Below, piece by piece: positions 44,952 through 54,395 of a stretch of DNA of 64,000 nucleotides. The notes below the pieces were generated by a model. That model saw nothing but the letters and a program-made list of their open reading frames with translations, was not told where the DNA came from and did no database searches. Position 1 is the first letter of the stretch. Each line of letters opens with the position of its first letter. The position numbers and the translations under genes were made by a program. Source of the DNA: Bacteroidia bacterium. GTDB taxonomy: Bacteria > Bacteroidota > Bacteroidia > Bacteroidales > Paludibacteraceae. The stretch spans positions 1-64,000 of the forward strand of contig SAAO01000025.1 in assembly GCA_009929375.1 (NCBI GenBank), given 5' to 3'.

Positions 44952-46175
44952 TTACCTTAACAACCAATCAATTGCATTTATCTGCTTCACTCCATTATGG
45001 TTTCCCGTTTCGTAATCCATTGTAATAAGTAATCGTTCGTTGAAGTCCGGTATTTTATTAAACGGAGCGAGTTCACGTTCAAGTGTTGTTTTCTCTTTAA
45101 CTGTAAAAGCTACTTGAATATACTGCGTATAACCATCTTTATCACGAACAACAAAATCGACTTCAAGGTTATCTGTCTTTCCTATCCAGATTTGGTAATT
45201 CCGACGAAGTAATTCAAGATAAATAACATTTTCTAATAGATGTCCGGCATCTGCCGTAAGTTCTTTTCCGAGCAATGCATATCTTAAACCTAAATCTACA
45301 AGATAGTATTTTTCCTGAGTTGCCAAATGCTGTTTCCCTTTTATGTCGTAACGGTTTACTTTATATAACAGATACGATTCAACGAGTGTGTCAATATACC
45401 TTGAAACTGTTTTATTGTCAATTTTTTTTCCATTTGCAGTAAGTACCTTTGCAATATTTCTTGCCGAAACACATGAACCTATACTGTCAATCAGGAAATG
45501 AACAACCTCGTTGTAGGAAGTTTCGTAATATATTGTGTGTCTTCTTTGTATGTCATTTTCGTAAATATTTCGAAAAACTGTTTTCAGATATTCGTATGCA
45601 TAACTTTCACCTGATTCAATAAACCCAACTGCTTCGGGAAAACCACCTGTTCGCATATAATCAGCAAAAGCACGTTCAGAATTAGCAGTTTTTCCGGTAT
45701 ATTCTAAATATTCGGCAAACGAGAATGGTAGAACATTGATTTCATACGCCCTGCCTGTAAGTAAAGTTGCTAATTCACTGGATAAAAGATAAGCGTTAGA
45801 ACCTGTAACATACAAATCTATGTTAGGTGTAACATATAATCCTTCAAGCAGTTTCTCAAACCCTGGAATATTCTGAACTTCGTCAATGAAAACATAATTC
45901 GTTACATCATTTTGCAACAAAGTTTTAATATAGTCGTAAATTTCTTTCCAGTGCTTTTCAGCAAGAAAACGAAATTCGGGTAAATCCATATTTATGGAAA
46001 TAATCGACACATTCGGATCTTTAACCTTTAGAAGTTCTTGAAATTGTTGAAGTAATGTCGATTTACCAGCACGGCGAACACCTGTTACCACTTTTATAAA
46101 ATTTTTGTCTTTAAGTACAAGAAGTTTGTCAAGTTCTTTTTTTCTTAAAATTTTTAGCATAAGATTCTTCTTCAT
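44952..46175 (-). CDS. AAA ATPase with DUF4143 domain
   Basis: The start was set at 46175 because an exact TATCTTTG -7 element (46193-46186) lies between it and the earlier ATG at 46199, so that earlier ATG would be upstream of transcription. The 407-residue protein has an AAA_14-type ATPase (Walker A GVRRAGKSTLLQQF, Walker B NYVFIDEVQNIPGFE, then LYVTGSNAYLLSSELAT) and a C-terminal DUF4143 nuclease-like domain (NLEVDFVVRDKDGYTQYIQV). The role of this widespread family is not established. It is a single gene beside a repeat-rich spacer. Confidence 0.92.
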   Translation of the reverse strand: MKKNLMLKILRKKELDKLLVLKDKNFIKVVTGVRRAGKSTLLQQFQELLKVKDPNVSIISINMDLPEFRFLAEKHWKEIYDYIKTLLQNDVTNYVFIDEVQNIPGFEKLLEGLYVTPNIDLYVTGSNAYLLSSELATLLTGRAYEINVLPFSFAEYLEYTGKTANSERAFADYMRTGGFPEAVGFIESGESYAYEYLKTVFRNIYENDIQRRHTIYYETSYNEVVHFLIDSIGSCVSARNIAKVLTANGKKIDNKTVSRYIDTLVESYLLYKVNRYDIKGKQHLATQEKYYLVDLGLRYALLGKELTADAGHLLENVIYLELLRRNYQIWIGKTDNLEVDFVVRDKDGYTQYIQVAFTVKEKTTLERELAPFNKIPDFNERLLITMDYETGNHNGVKQINAIDWLLR

Positions 46176-46185
46176 TTTTATAGTA

Positions 46186-46193
46186 CAAAGATA
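46186..46193 (-). promoter_or_regulatory. -7 element TATCTTTG of the AAA ATPase gene
   Basis: The minus strand reads TATCTTTG, with TTG 17 nt further upstream. Transcription would begin only a few bases before the ATG at 46175. Confidence 0.5.
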
Positions 46194-46306
46194 ACACAAT
46201 TCCTCAAAAGCAACTCAATCGAAGAGTTTGAGGAATTTACTCTCTGTGAAATTGTCGTTTTTTTATGGTGCTACTATCATCCCGTTATGTCGCGTTAAAA
46301 GCATCG

Positions 46307-46381
46307 CATTGCCTTGCAGAAATAAATATGAAAAGTAAAACTTTCCTTTCTGCTTCGATATAGCGTTCTGCTATACCGAAT
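46307..46381 (+). repeat. 75-bp repeat with hairpin, copy A (inverted partner at 51521)
   Basis: Starting near TTGCCTTGCAG and ending in the hairpin TTCGATATAGC/GCTATACCGAA, this copy matches the reverse complement of 51521-51595 at about four in five positions. The two copies face each other 5.1 kb apart. Confidence 0.75.
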
Positions 46382-46476
46382 TTAAGGTTTAGGTTTATTT
46401 GCTGCTTATTCGCTTAACATCCGATATATGTATATTAATGATTATATAAGTTAGAATAATAATTTTAAAAATACAA

Positions 46477-46632
46477 TTAAACGCTAAGAACGCTGAGTAA
46501 TAAACACCAATAAATATCTCATCAAAAATACGCCGCTCGGCTTTGCCGCTTGGCTTGCCAAGAAATTACGCAAAGACAAAAACTTAAAAGTTTTTCTTTG
46601 CGTCTTAAAAACTTTGCGTTCTTCGCGTTTAA
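46477..46632. mobile_element. 156-bp MITE-like element
   Basis: The terminal inverted repeats at 46478-46498 and 46611-46631 (TAAACGC-n-AAGAACGC core) match at 18 of 21 positions. Inside is a hairpin built on ACGCAAAGA and TCTTTGCGT (about 46568-46603). No target duplication is obvious. The open frame at 46550-46756 runs through it and is not considered a gene. Confidence 0.6.
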
Positions 46633-46740
46633 GAAAAATATATCTCGTAATTATCTAACTTATTTAAGCTCTATTGATAAAACAGGTATTTTATTTTTTC
46701 ATTACAACCTTATCATAAGGATAACTCATAGCATATATAA

Positions 46741-46777
46741 TATGAGATATCTATGATACATATATGAGATATCTATG
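46741..46777. repeat. two 15-bp direct repeats, ATGAGATATCTATGA
   Basis: ATGAGATATCTATGA occurs at 46741-46755 and 46763-46777 (22-bp period) in an AT-rich stretch. Each copy holds the palindrome AGATATCT. Function is unknown. Confidence 0.55.
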
Positions 46778-46854
46778 AGATATAGGTATAATATCTATTT
46801 ATATAAAACGAATATAAAGCGAATAAACATAGAATATAATTTACAAAAAAACCG

Positions 46855-46880
46855 GTTCGGCATAGCCCGCTATGCCGAAC
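46855..46880. repeat. perfect REP-like hairpin GTTCGGCATAGC
   Basis: GTTCGGCATAGC pairs perfectly with GCTATGCCGAAC across two bases. Variants occur at 46354-46380, 49260-49286 and 51522-51549, giving a four-member family. Confidence 0.7.
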
Positions 46881-47112
46881 TTAGGACAAGCCGGCTATCA
46901 CTTCAGCCTCATTTTATAGTTTAAAAACACCAAACACAAACAATAAGAACAGATAAAATGTTATTGCTGCATGCAAATACATACAATTATTATGCATAGG
47001 GGCTGAATAATTATTTGCTTTTCAAAAATATATTTTCTAACTTTGGAGGCTCTGAACTATTTTCAGCAATGGCTTTCACACCAAAATGTAACTGTTTCTT
47101 TATATCGGAAAC

Positions 47113-47143
47113 TTGGGTTATAATACAGTAAGGCCTATTTTTG
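47113..47143 (+). promoter_or_regulatory. promoter of the first T9SS paralogue (-33 TTG, -7 TATTTTTG)
   Basis: TTG at 47113-47115 is 20 nt before TATTTTTG at 47136-47143, fitting the Bacteroidota -33/-7 pattern. Start site to ATG at 47196 would be about 45 nt. The paralogue at 49663 has a similar arrangement with TGTTTTTG. A further TAACTTTG lies at 47038-47045. Confidence 0.55.
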
Positions 47144-47195
47144 TATTATTCTTTTGAAACTATTCACTATCATATATTCACTAAAATTCAAAATC

Positions 47196-49241
47196 ATGAG
47201 AAAATTTACTTTTATTAAATCTTTATTCCTCGCAGTAGCGCTGCTGGCTGGTAATGCAGTTTGGGGCACTACTGTGAATTACGCTATGTCAAGCTTAGGT
47301 TTGGCCAATAGTACATTAACTGGCACAGGTTCGTACACCGTTGATGCTGTTATTAGCGTTTCCTTTGAAAAAAACAGTAGTGGTACGGCACCAACCTATT
47401 ATTCTGCAGATGGTGTGCGTTTGTATCAGCATGCAACAAAAGGTGGTTCAATGAAAATCAGTGTAGCTAATGGCTATAAAATTACAGATGTTGTTGTAAC
47501 ACGAGCTTCTGGCGATGGCGATGGTCCCGCTGGTTACAGTATAGATAATACAATAGAAGTTGGTTCGTTTGTAGATGGCACTATAACTAATTCAATAAAC
47601 AATATAAGTGCTACGAATTACATTGAATACTACAGCAAGGGAACTTCCTCTAAAACAAGATCATATATAGTTGGTATTGCCGTTACTTATATCCCCACTG
47701 GTTCTCCATGCACCTCTCCCGATTTTCTTTTCGATGAAACGAGTGTAACAAAATTAATTACCGACGGAAAATTTACCAATGATTTTATAAGCGATAACAC
47801 TTCTGAGATGGTTTGGTCAAGCTCCGACACCAATGTCGCTACCGTAAACCCTTCAACAGGCGAAGTAACCATCGTAGGTGCAGGAACAACCAATATAAAA
47901 GTAACGCAAATACCTGATGGAACGTATTGTGCTATAGATGAAAGCTATACACTTACAGTCACTCCTACGACTCCAACGCTTACGGTAACCGAACTTACAG
48001 TACCTGAAATGACTGTTGTTACCGGACTTACCGATACAGAAACTGTAAATGTAAGTGGCGCTGCACTGACAGCTGATATTTTAGTGACTATTGATGGTGC
48101 TGATGCTGCTATGTTCTCTGTATTGCCAGCTTCTATCGCACAATCAGCAGGCGAAGCTTCGGGCGCAGTTACCGTTACTTACAGTCCTACTGCACCGGGC
48201 ACACATACCGCGACACTGAAATTCAACAGTACAGGTGCTACCGAAGTGACTCGCACCCTTACCGGAACTTCAACAATGGCTACTCCTGTGGCTATCGATG
48301 GTTCAGGCGTTTCGCAAACAGGCTTTACTGCCAACTGGAATGCAGTGGCCGGAGCTACTGAGTATGAGTTAAGTGTATATACAAAAACTACAGGAAGTGC
48401 TACAACTATTTTAAGTGAGAACTTTGATGGTTTTTCTGCAGGATCTGCTAACGCAAATGCAAATAGCACTGATGTTTCCGGCAGTTTAAACACTTACACT
48501 CAAACAAGCGGCTGGACAGGAAATAAGGTTTATCAGGCAGGAGGCACTGCAAAAATGGGCGGTGGATCAGCACTTGGTTATATAACTACACCTGCTATTG
48601 ACTTGTCAGGCGCTGACATTACACTCGATTTTAAAGCAATGGCCTGGTCAGGAGATGCTACTGAACTAAAAGTATTTTTAGATAACAATCTTATCTACAC
48701 AGTAACAGGGCTTAATAATACTGATTACACTCTTAGTCCATACTCTACAACTATTACAGGAGGAACTGCTAATTCAAAAATCAGATTTGAAGCTAAACAA
48801 ACCAGTAGTGCTCGATTCTTTATAGATGATGTAGTTATTGCAGGCAAGCCATCTACCTCCACTCCAATTGCAGGTTCACCATTTACAGTCACAGGCGAAA
48901 CAAGCAAAGCGATTGCCGATCTTACTGCCGGTACTACCTACTATTATACAGTAGTAGCTAAAAACGGCTCAGTAGCCACAGCTGTTTCGAACGAAGTTGC
49001 TGTAACCACCTCTACAGGTACAGGCTTGAGCAATACCGTTAAAAACATGAATCTTCGTGCTGTAAACGGCAATATCGTATTGAATGCCGAAGCCGGACAA
49101 TTGGTGGAAGTGTACAACAGCATTGGTCAGAAAGTGGGTAGCCGCCTTACAAGCGAAGGTGTAAATACTATTCCTGCCCGCGTAAAAGGTGTGGTGTTTG
49201 TAAAAATCGGTAGCGAAGTTTCGAAACTGATAATGGAATAA
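47196..49241 (+). CDS. secreted T9SS protein with Ig-like, jelly-roll and Fn3 domains (paralogue 1)
   Basis: The start at codon 15 of a longer frame gives signal peptide MRKFTFIKSLFLAVALLAG and 681 residues. The order is a beta domain (about 25-165), a bacterial Ig-like domain (about 170-255, VWSSSDTNVATVNPSTGEVT), a second Ig-like module (about 270-355), Fn3 halves interrupted by a choice-of-anchor jelly roll (about 390-560), and a C-terminal T9SS domain (about 610-681, AGQLVEVYNSIGQKVGSRLT). No catalytic motif was seen; it is probably a surface adhesin or scaffold. The C-terminus is almost identical to that of the next gene. Confidence 0.85.
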   Translation: MRKFTFIKSLFLAVALLAGNAVWGTTVNYAMSSLGLANSTLTGTGSYTVDAVISVSFEKNSSGTAPTYYSADGVRLYQHATKGGSMKISVANGYKITDVVVTRASGDGDGPAGYSIDNTIEVGSFVDGTITNSINNISATNYIEYYSKGTSSKTRSYIVGIAVTYIPTGSPCTSPDFLFDETSVTKLITDGKFTNDFISDNTSEMVWSSSDTNVATVNPSTGEVTIVGAGTTNIKVTQIPDGTYCAIDESYTLTVTPTTPTLTVTELTVPEMTVVTGLTDTETVNVSGAALTADILVTIDGADAAMFSVLPASIAQSAGEASGAVTVTYSPTAPGTHTATLKFNSTGATEVTRTLTGTSTMATPVAIDGSGVSQTGFTANWNAVAGATEYELSVYTKTTGSATTILSENFDGFSAGSANANANSTDVSGSLNTYTQTSGWTGNKVYQAGGTAKMGGGSALGYITTPAIDLSGADITLDFKAMAWSGDATELKVFLDNNLIYTVTGLNNTDYTLSPYSTTITGGTANSKIRFEAKQTSSARFFIDDVVIAGKPSTSTPIAGSPFTVTGETSKAIADLTAGTTYYYTVVAKNGSVATAVSNEVAVTTSTGTGLSNTVKNMNLRAVNGNIVLNAEAGQLVEVYNSIGQKVGSRLTSEGVNTIPARVKGVVFVKIGSEVSKLIME

Positions 49242-49303
49242 CAACCCCAAAAACCTTAGTTCGGCATAGCGGAACGTTATGTCGAAGCTGAGAATTAAAT
49301 CAT

Positions 49304-49338
49304 AAAAAGTCATCCTGAGAAATCGGGGTGACTTTTTT
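49304..49338 (+). terminator. terminator of T9SS paralogue 1
   Basis: AAAAAGTCATCC at 49304-49315 pairs with GGGTGACTTTTT at about 49327-49338 (one G-T pair), ending in T. A REP-like hairpin (49260-49286) lies between it and the stop. The rest of the spacer to 49662 is AT-rich with no gene seen. Confidence 0.7.
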
Positions 49339-49662
49339 ATATCGTCAGACCGGGAATACCGGTCAGCCGATTGTAATTTTGTGTTGGGATACTACACAAA
49401 AGCAGCCTGAAGGCTATCAGACTTAGCATGCTCAAATTTAATGTGATATCAGTACAATATTTATGTTTAATTATTTGGTATTCAAAATTATATTATTTAT
49501 TTTTGAGCGCTCAGTATTTTATAAAACTGTGGAGTTAGCCGGTAGATGTACTGCTTACTTTATACCGGAAACATTGTGAGAAAGACCTGAAAACCTGTTT
49601 TTGTAGGAATACTGAAATTAATTTCCAACATATATATATATTCACTAATAAAAATTACCGTC

Positions 49663-51504
49663 ATGAGAAAATTTACTTTTGTTAAGTCATTATTTATCGC
49701 CCTTTCACTTTTGGGAGGAAATGTAGTTTGGGGACAAGTAGAACAGCTGATTTACAGCACCGGATTCGAAAGTTCAGAAGATTTTGCTGCTACACAAAGT
49801 TACAGCAACACAACAGTAAAATATCAGGGCCCCGAAAGTCAACCGTGGGGCGTAATTCTGGGCAGCGCTTCGTTTGCCGACAAAATAACCGATTCGCAAA
49901 GCATGCAAATGCGCTCCTTTGCCAACGTCACTACTCCCGGAGCCGTTTACACCAACTTCGATTTGACCGAAGTAACAAAAGTTACTTTTAAAGCAAAAGC
50001 AAGCTACAGTACATCCGCAAGTGTAAATGCGTACTATTCAACCGATGGTGGCGTAAGCTGGAGTACTCCTACCAATATCAGCGTAACTACCTCAGCACAG
50101 GACTATACTTATACCATCAGCGCTACAGGCGAGTACGACAATGTCAGAATTAAAATTGAACATCCTACCGTGAACGTTGCTGGCCGATTAACCATCGACG
50201 ATGTAAAAATTTACGGCATGCTTTACCTCACCGCCCCCACCCTTACTTTAAACAAAGCCACTATACCTGCAATGACAGCTGTAAACGGAACGACGGATAC
50301 AGAAACGGTAAATGTAAGTGGGGCACTTCTTACGAATGACGTCATTGTGAGCATTGATGGTGCCGGTGCAGCCATGTTCTCGGTTTCGCCGGGTACTATT
50401 GCGCAATCCGATGGTAGCGCCTCGGGTGCAGTAACCATTACCTACAATCCTTCAGCCCCGGGAAACCACAGTGCCACGCTCAGATTGAACAGTACCGGCG
50501 CTACCGAAGTGACACGGACACTCACAGGTACTGCCACCATGAGCATACCTGTGGCAATCGATGCTTCGGGCATATCGAATGCAGGCTTTACGGCCAACTG
50601 GAATACAGTGCCCGGTGCAGCCGAATATCTGCTAAATGTATATTCAAAATCCGGTCCGGCACAAGCAACAAACACTGAAGACTTTAGTGGCATTATTCCC
50701 AATGGAGATAAAATTGGGTCAGCCACCTATCAGGCCGACTGGACGGTTCTTTCGCAAAGTGGCAGCCGACAAATATATTCAACTGAAGGAAACTATGGCG
50801 CAGCTTCACCCTCACTGGCATTTACCACATCGGGGGACTTTGTTGAAACTGCCACTTATCCCGGGTCTGTAAAATCCATCAGTTTTTGGGCAAAAGCGCA
50901 ATCGGGCGCAACTTCAACTACACTGGTTGAAGGTTATAATGGAAGCACATGGGTTACAATCGGCACCTTATCGAATGCAGACATTGCCACAGCAATAACC
51001 AAAACTTACGATCTTGTGGCATTGAACTTCCCCGACATTGTAAAAGTCAGATTTGTGTTCACAAAAGCTTCGGGAAATACTTCAATAGATGACATTGTAA
51101 TCACATATTCGGGTGGCACAAATACCCAAATCGAAGGATCACCATTTACAGTCACAGGCGAAACAAGCAAAGCCATCGGCGGACTCAGTAGCAATACTCA
51201 GTATTATTATACAGTAATAGCTAAAAACGGGGCGATAAGCACCAGTAAATCGAACGAAATAGCCGTCACCACTTCGATTGGCACCGCCCTTCACAACACT
51301 ATCCGCAGTATGCAGATACGTGCTGTTAATGGCAATATCGTATTGAATACGGAAGCCGGACAATTGGTGGAAGTGTACAACAGCATAGGCCAAAAAGTGG
51401 GTAGCCGCCTTACAAACGAAGGTATAAACACAATTCCTGTCCGCATAAAAGGAGTCGTTTTTGTAAGAATCGGTACGGAAATATCGAAACTGATAATGGA
51501 ATAA
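49663..51504 (+). CDS. secreted T9SS protein (paralogue 2)
   Basis: This 613-residue protein has signal peptide MRKFTFVKSLFIALSLLGG, nearly the same as paralogue 1. A jelly-roll region (about 25-185, LTIDDVKIYGM) replaces the first part of paralogue 1. The Ig-like module, the split Fn3 with inserted jelly roll (about 330-490) and the T9SS domain follow in the same order. Many stretches are alike at DNA level, including about 175 bp at the 3' end (GGACAATTGGTGGAAGTGTA). Its role is unknown, probably a surface structure. Confidence 0.85.
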   Translation: MRKFTFVKSLFIALSLLGGNVVWGQVEQLIYSTGFESSEDFAATQSYSNTTVKYQGPESQPWGVILGSASFADKITDSQSMQMRSFANVTTPGAVYTNFDLTEVTKVTFKAKASYSTSASVNAYYSTDGGVSWSTPTNISVTTSAQDYTYTISATGEYDNVRIKIEHPTVNVAGRLTIDDVKIYGMLYLTAPTLTLNKATIPAMTAVNGTTDTETVNVSGALLTNDVIVSIDGAGAAMFSVSPGTIAQSDGSASGAVTITYNPSAPGNHSATLRLNSTGATEVTRTLTGTATMSIPVAIDASGISNAGFTANWNTVPGAAEYLLNVYSKSGPAQATNTEDFSGIIPNGDKIGSATYQADWTVLSQSGSRQIYSTEGNYGAASPSLAFTTSGDFVETATYPGSVKSISFWAKAQSGATSTTLVEGYNGSTWVTIGTLSNADIATAITKTYDLVALNFPDIVKVRFVFTKASGNTSIDDIVITYSGGTNTQIEGSPFTVTGETSKAIGGLSSNTQYYYTVIAKNGAISTSKSNEIAVTTSIGTALHNTIRSMQIRAVNGNIVLNTEAGQLVEVYNSIGQKVGSRLTNEGINTIPVRIKGVVFVRIGTEISKLIME

Positions 51505-51520
51505 TAAGACCCCCAACCCC

Positions 51521-51595
51521 GGTTCGACATAGCGTCCCGCTATGACGAAGCTGAAAGGAAAGTTTTACTTTCCACATTTATTACTGCAAGGCAAA
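51521..51595 (-). repeat. 75-bp repeat with hairpin, copy B
   Basis: This is the inverted partner of 46307-46381. The hairpin TTCGACATAGC/GCTATGACGAA begins it on the plus strand, then GCTGAAAGGAAAGTTTTACT leads toward TGCAAGGCAAA. With copy A it brackets the tandem T9SS genes. Confidence 0.75.
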
Positions 51596-51600
51596 TCCAA

Positions 51601-51646
51601 AATCAAAAAAAAGTCATTCGAATAATCGAATGACTTTTTTTTGATT
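51601..51646. terminator. bidirectional terminator between T9SS paralogue 2 and the M60 gene
   Basis: A perfect 20-bp stem (51601-51620 and 51627-51646) with core GTCATTCG/CGAATGAC has T-runs on both strands. It serves two convergent genes. Confidence 0.85.
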
Positions 51647-51660
51647 GTAAGAAACAGTAT

Positions 51661-54312
51661 TTATAAATTTGGTTTGTTGTATACAGTCATGCGCGTACCA
51701 TTCCAACCCACTGCATCCACACGTACCGAACCTTTGGGGTAAAGTACTTTTGTACTGAGATTGCTTGTGTATCCAAAACCACGCATTGTAATCCGCAACA
51801 GATTTCCGCTGGCGTCGTAAGTTTCGAAAGCTACAGCATTTTTAGCTGCATTTATGCCTGACGGGTTGTGATAAATAAGTACTGAATTATTGCTGTAAAT
51901 AGCAGCTTTTACCAGTCCTTCCGAAACATAATCAGGTTCGAGAGGTAATTTATCGCGATATATCTCCCAGTTAGTAGCACAAATGTAGTACAATACAGGT
52001 GTTTCCAAAGCCGGATACTGAGCAGAATGATTTCTGAGCTCTACACATTCAGCAGCAGTAATTTGTAGTTGTCCGGGTGAGTAATCTTCAATATAATCAT
52101 TATAAGGTTTCAGCATTCCCACTTTTTCGAAGAATGGAGCCAGATTCAAACGGGTTGAGTCGATGGCAGTGCGCATAAAGTTAAGCTGCAGGGCTCCATT
52201 GCTCATACCGGTGGTATTCAGTTTGCGGGCCATTTCGAAAATTTGCGGATAGAAATCGGGACGCACGCCACATTCATGGAAATAAAGCAAAAGCTGCCAG
52301 AGTGGTCCGAGTTTTACAAAATGGTCGTAATTACGACGAAGTGGTGTTCCGAAAGGTGTCTGATTAAAATAATCGGGTCCCTCGGTCATCAGCCATTTTC
52401 CACCATCTTTTATACCATAATTCAGATAAGCATTAAAACGTCCTCCGGCACCATTGCGAATATCGTCGCCACCATGCACCTCATGTTCAAGTCGATAGTA
52501 AGTTTTCCCGCCAAGTGATTTAACCCATGCACCATTTCCGATTTTATGCTGCACATAAGCCGAATAAATATTGTTTGTCACTTCCGAAGTGCCTACCCAT
52601 TTCATTGAGGGACGAACCTGATTGACATGACCGAGCTCATGACCAAGTCCCCACCAATCGAGATCCGACACTTTGATATATCCGTAACCTGTTGCATTCG
52701 GGATACCGGCACCCAGACCGTCGGCAAACATTCCGCCTGTGGTGGAGCGTGTGTACATACGGTTTTTGGGCACTTTATTGTATTTTATCAGACCCATTAT
52801 TTCGTGCTGACGATATACCACCGAGTCGTAGGCCAGTGCAAAGTCCACTCCATCGTTCAGATAATGACGGCGGAAACCTTCGGTAGGATAACAGGTATGA
52901 TGCAAACGGCTTACCACATCGAACATAGGGGAAACAGCTCCGGCCAGAATACGTTTCCATGCAGCTGCTGCAGCGACACGATCGTAACCGGTTTCGGTGC
53001 GGTATTTATCAAGATCGAAATATCCGGTCACACGGGCCAGCGCAAAATGCACTTTTACTTTTGGGGCTGTTTCCCAGTTGGACGTGTAATAATTAAGATA
53101 AGCCTGCCCCTTGTTCGCAGTTACCACTTTATTGATACCATTGCTCAGTGGTACTGTTGAACTTCCGCTTTCGCCGGGAACCTGATTCTGTATTTTGAGC
53201 GAAACAGCCTCTGAACCTGTATTTTCGACAAATACAATCACTTCATCGCCTGCTTCGAAATAGATACCTGTAGGATTTTCGAAGGAGTTATAACCCGAAG
53301 CGCGCATCCACGACGAAGTTTCGTTTACCGGTGGAAATGCTTCAAACTCATTCACTCTGAATTCTTTGTTGTAAGTACCCGAAAATAATGCACGGGCCAG
53401 TTTTCGGGTAAAGGGATTCACGAGCGCATTGATTTCAGATTCTGTGACACCGGGCTTCAACGTAGTGCAAAGCGGATCGGAAAACAGAGAGAACATTGCC
53501 TCATTATTAGTATTTTTTGAATAAAACTCCATTTCGGAACAACTGGCAAAATTTCCTGCTCCGGAATTTACCTTAATACGAATGCTCACCGGATTGACAA
53601 GGCCATTGCCAAAACTGATTTTGAAAGCTGACGAGGCGCCATTGAGGGTATAGTTGTCATGAACTACATAACCGGCTGCACCTGACAATTTGTAGGAGAC
53701 TTCGATGGCATTGAAATTTCCGTTTGAGTTGCCATCAGTGCGTGGATGATAAATCAAATAGTCGATTCTCGGCACATTGCTAAAATTGTATGTAAGCGTT
53801 ACCGGAAGAGTACCTCCACTCCACGAAGAATGATACAAAGTACTGTAATTGCCATCGTAGGACTTCGCAATTTCATTACCCGATTGTGCATCGGTAGCTG
53901 TTGCCGAGCTAACTTTCACGCGCATGTCACCTTTTATAAAGGATGCCGGATTGCTCTTAGCCTGCACAATACGGATGATTTGTGAAAGCGCCGAACCTTC
54001 AGCCTTTAATTCCACCTGTCCCGTACGTTCGGTATCGAGTTCGTTTTCGGAAATACGGAGTGACAGATTTCCCTTTTTCACTCCGGCCACAGTGATCCAG
54101 TCGACATTCGGGGTTACTGTAAATTGTACATTTGTGCGCACTCCGATCGTCAACAACGAATCAAGATATCCAGCCTGAATATCAGTTTTAGCAACTATCA
54201 GCGATGGTGCTTTGGTGCTGCTGAAAGTAGCATTGAACACATCGCCCGCCGTAAGACTAAGAGTGACAAACGTTGCTATTGCAAAAATTATATATTTATA
54301 AGTGGTTTTCAT
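51661..54312 (-). CDS. M60-family (enhancin-like) metallopeptidase with BACON and F5/8-type domains
   Basis: This 883-residue secreted protein has a signal peptide (about 1-22), a BACON-like Ig domain (about 30-115, VTPNVDWITVAGVKKGNLSL), a discoidin/F5-8-type carbohydrate-binding domain (about 125-270) and the M60 peptidase (about 300-770). The zinc motif is HELGH in WGLGHELGHVNQVRP, with a downstream Glu in WVGTSEVTNN, the gluzincin pattern. M60 peptidases cleave O-glycosylated proteins such as mucins. The carbohydrate-binding module suggests a glycoprotein substrate. It lies 83 nt downstream of the LRR gene. Confidence 0.92.
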   Translation of the reverse strand: MKTTYKYIIFAIATFVTLSLTAGDVFNATFSSTKAPSLIVAKTDIQAGYLDSLLTIGVRTNVQFTVTPNVDWITVAGVKKGNLSLRISENELDTERTGQVELKAEGSALSQIIRIVQAKSNPASFIKGDMRVKVSSATATDAQSGNEIAKSYDGNYSTLYHSSWSGGTLPVTLTYNFSNVPRIDYLIYHPRTDGNSNGNFNAIEVSYKLSGAAGYVVHDNYTLNGASSAFKISFGNGLVNPVSIRIKVNSGAGNFASCSEMEFYSKNTNNEAMFSLFSDPLCTTLKPGVTESEINALVNPFTRKLARALFSGTYNKEFRVNEFEAFPPVNETSSWMRASGYNSFENPTGIYFEAGDEVIVFVENTGSEAVSLKIQNQVPGESGSSTVPLSNGINKVVTANKGQAYLNYYTSNWETAPKVKVHFALARVTGYFDLDKYRTETGYDRVAAAAAWKRILAGAVSPMFDVVSRLHHTCYPTEGFRRHYLNDGVDFALAYDSVVYRQHEIMGLIKYNKVPKNRMYTRSTTGGMFADGLGAGIPNATGYGYIKVSDLDWWGLGHELGHVNQVRPSMKWVGTSEVTNNIYSAYVQHKIGNGAWVKSLGGKTYYRLEHEVHGGDDIRNGAGGRFNAYLNYGIKDGGKWLMTEGPDYFNQTPFGTPLRRNYDHFVKLGPLWQLLLYFHECGVRPDFYPQIFEMARKLNTTGMSNGALQLNFMRTAIDSTRLNLAPFFEKVGMLKPYNDYIEDYSPGQLQITAAECVELRNHSAQYPALETPVLYYICATNWEIYRDKLPLEPDYVSEGLVKAAIYSNNSVLIYHNPSGINAAKNAVAFETYDASGNLLRITMRGFGYTSNLSTKVLYPKGSVRVDAVGWNGTRMTVYNKPNL

Positions 54313-54395
54313 TTGTTTAAAAGATTAAATTGTAAGAACTTTTTTCAGCCCCCAACCCCCTGAAGGGGGCTTTGATATAGTCTCATTGAAAATAA

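Noticed and set aside
46176-46199. Longer start (ATG at 46199) for the AAA ATPase
   Set aside because: It lies upstream of the -7 element at 46193-46186, so it would not be in the transcript; the ATG at 46175 was used.
46550-46756. 68-codon plus-strand open frame
   Set aside because: It runs through the 156-bp MITE-like element and low-complexity AT sequence, with no plausible protein features.
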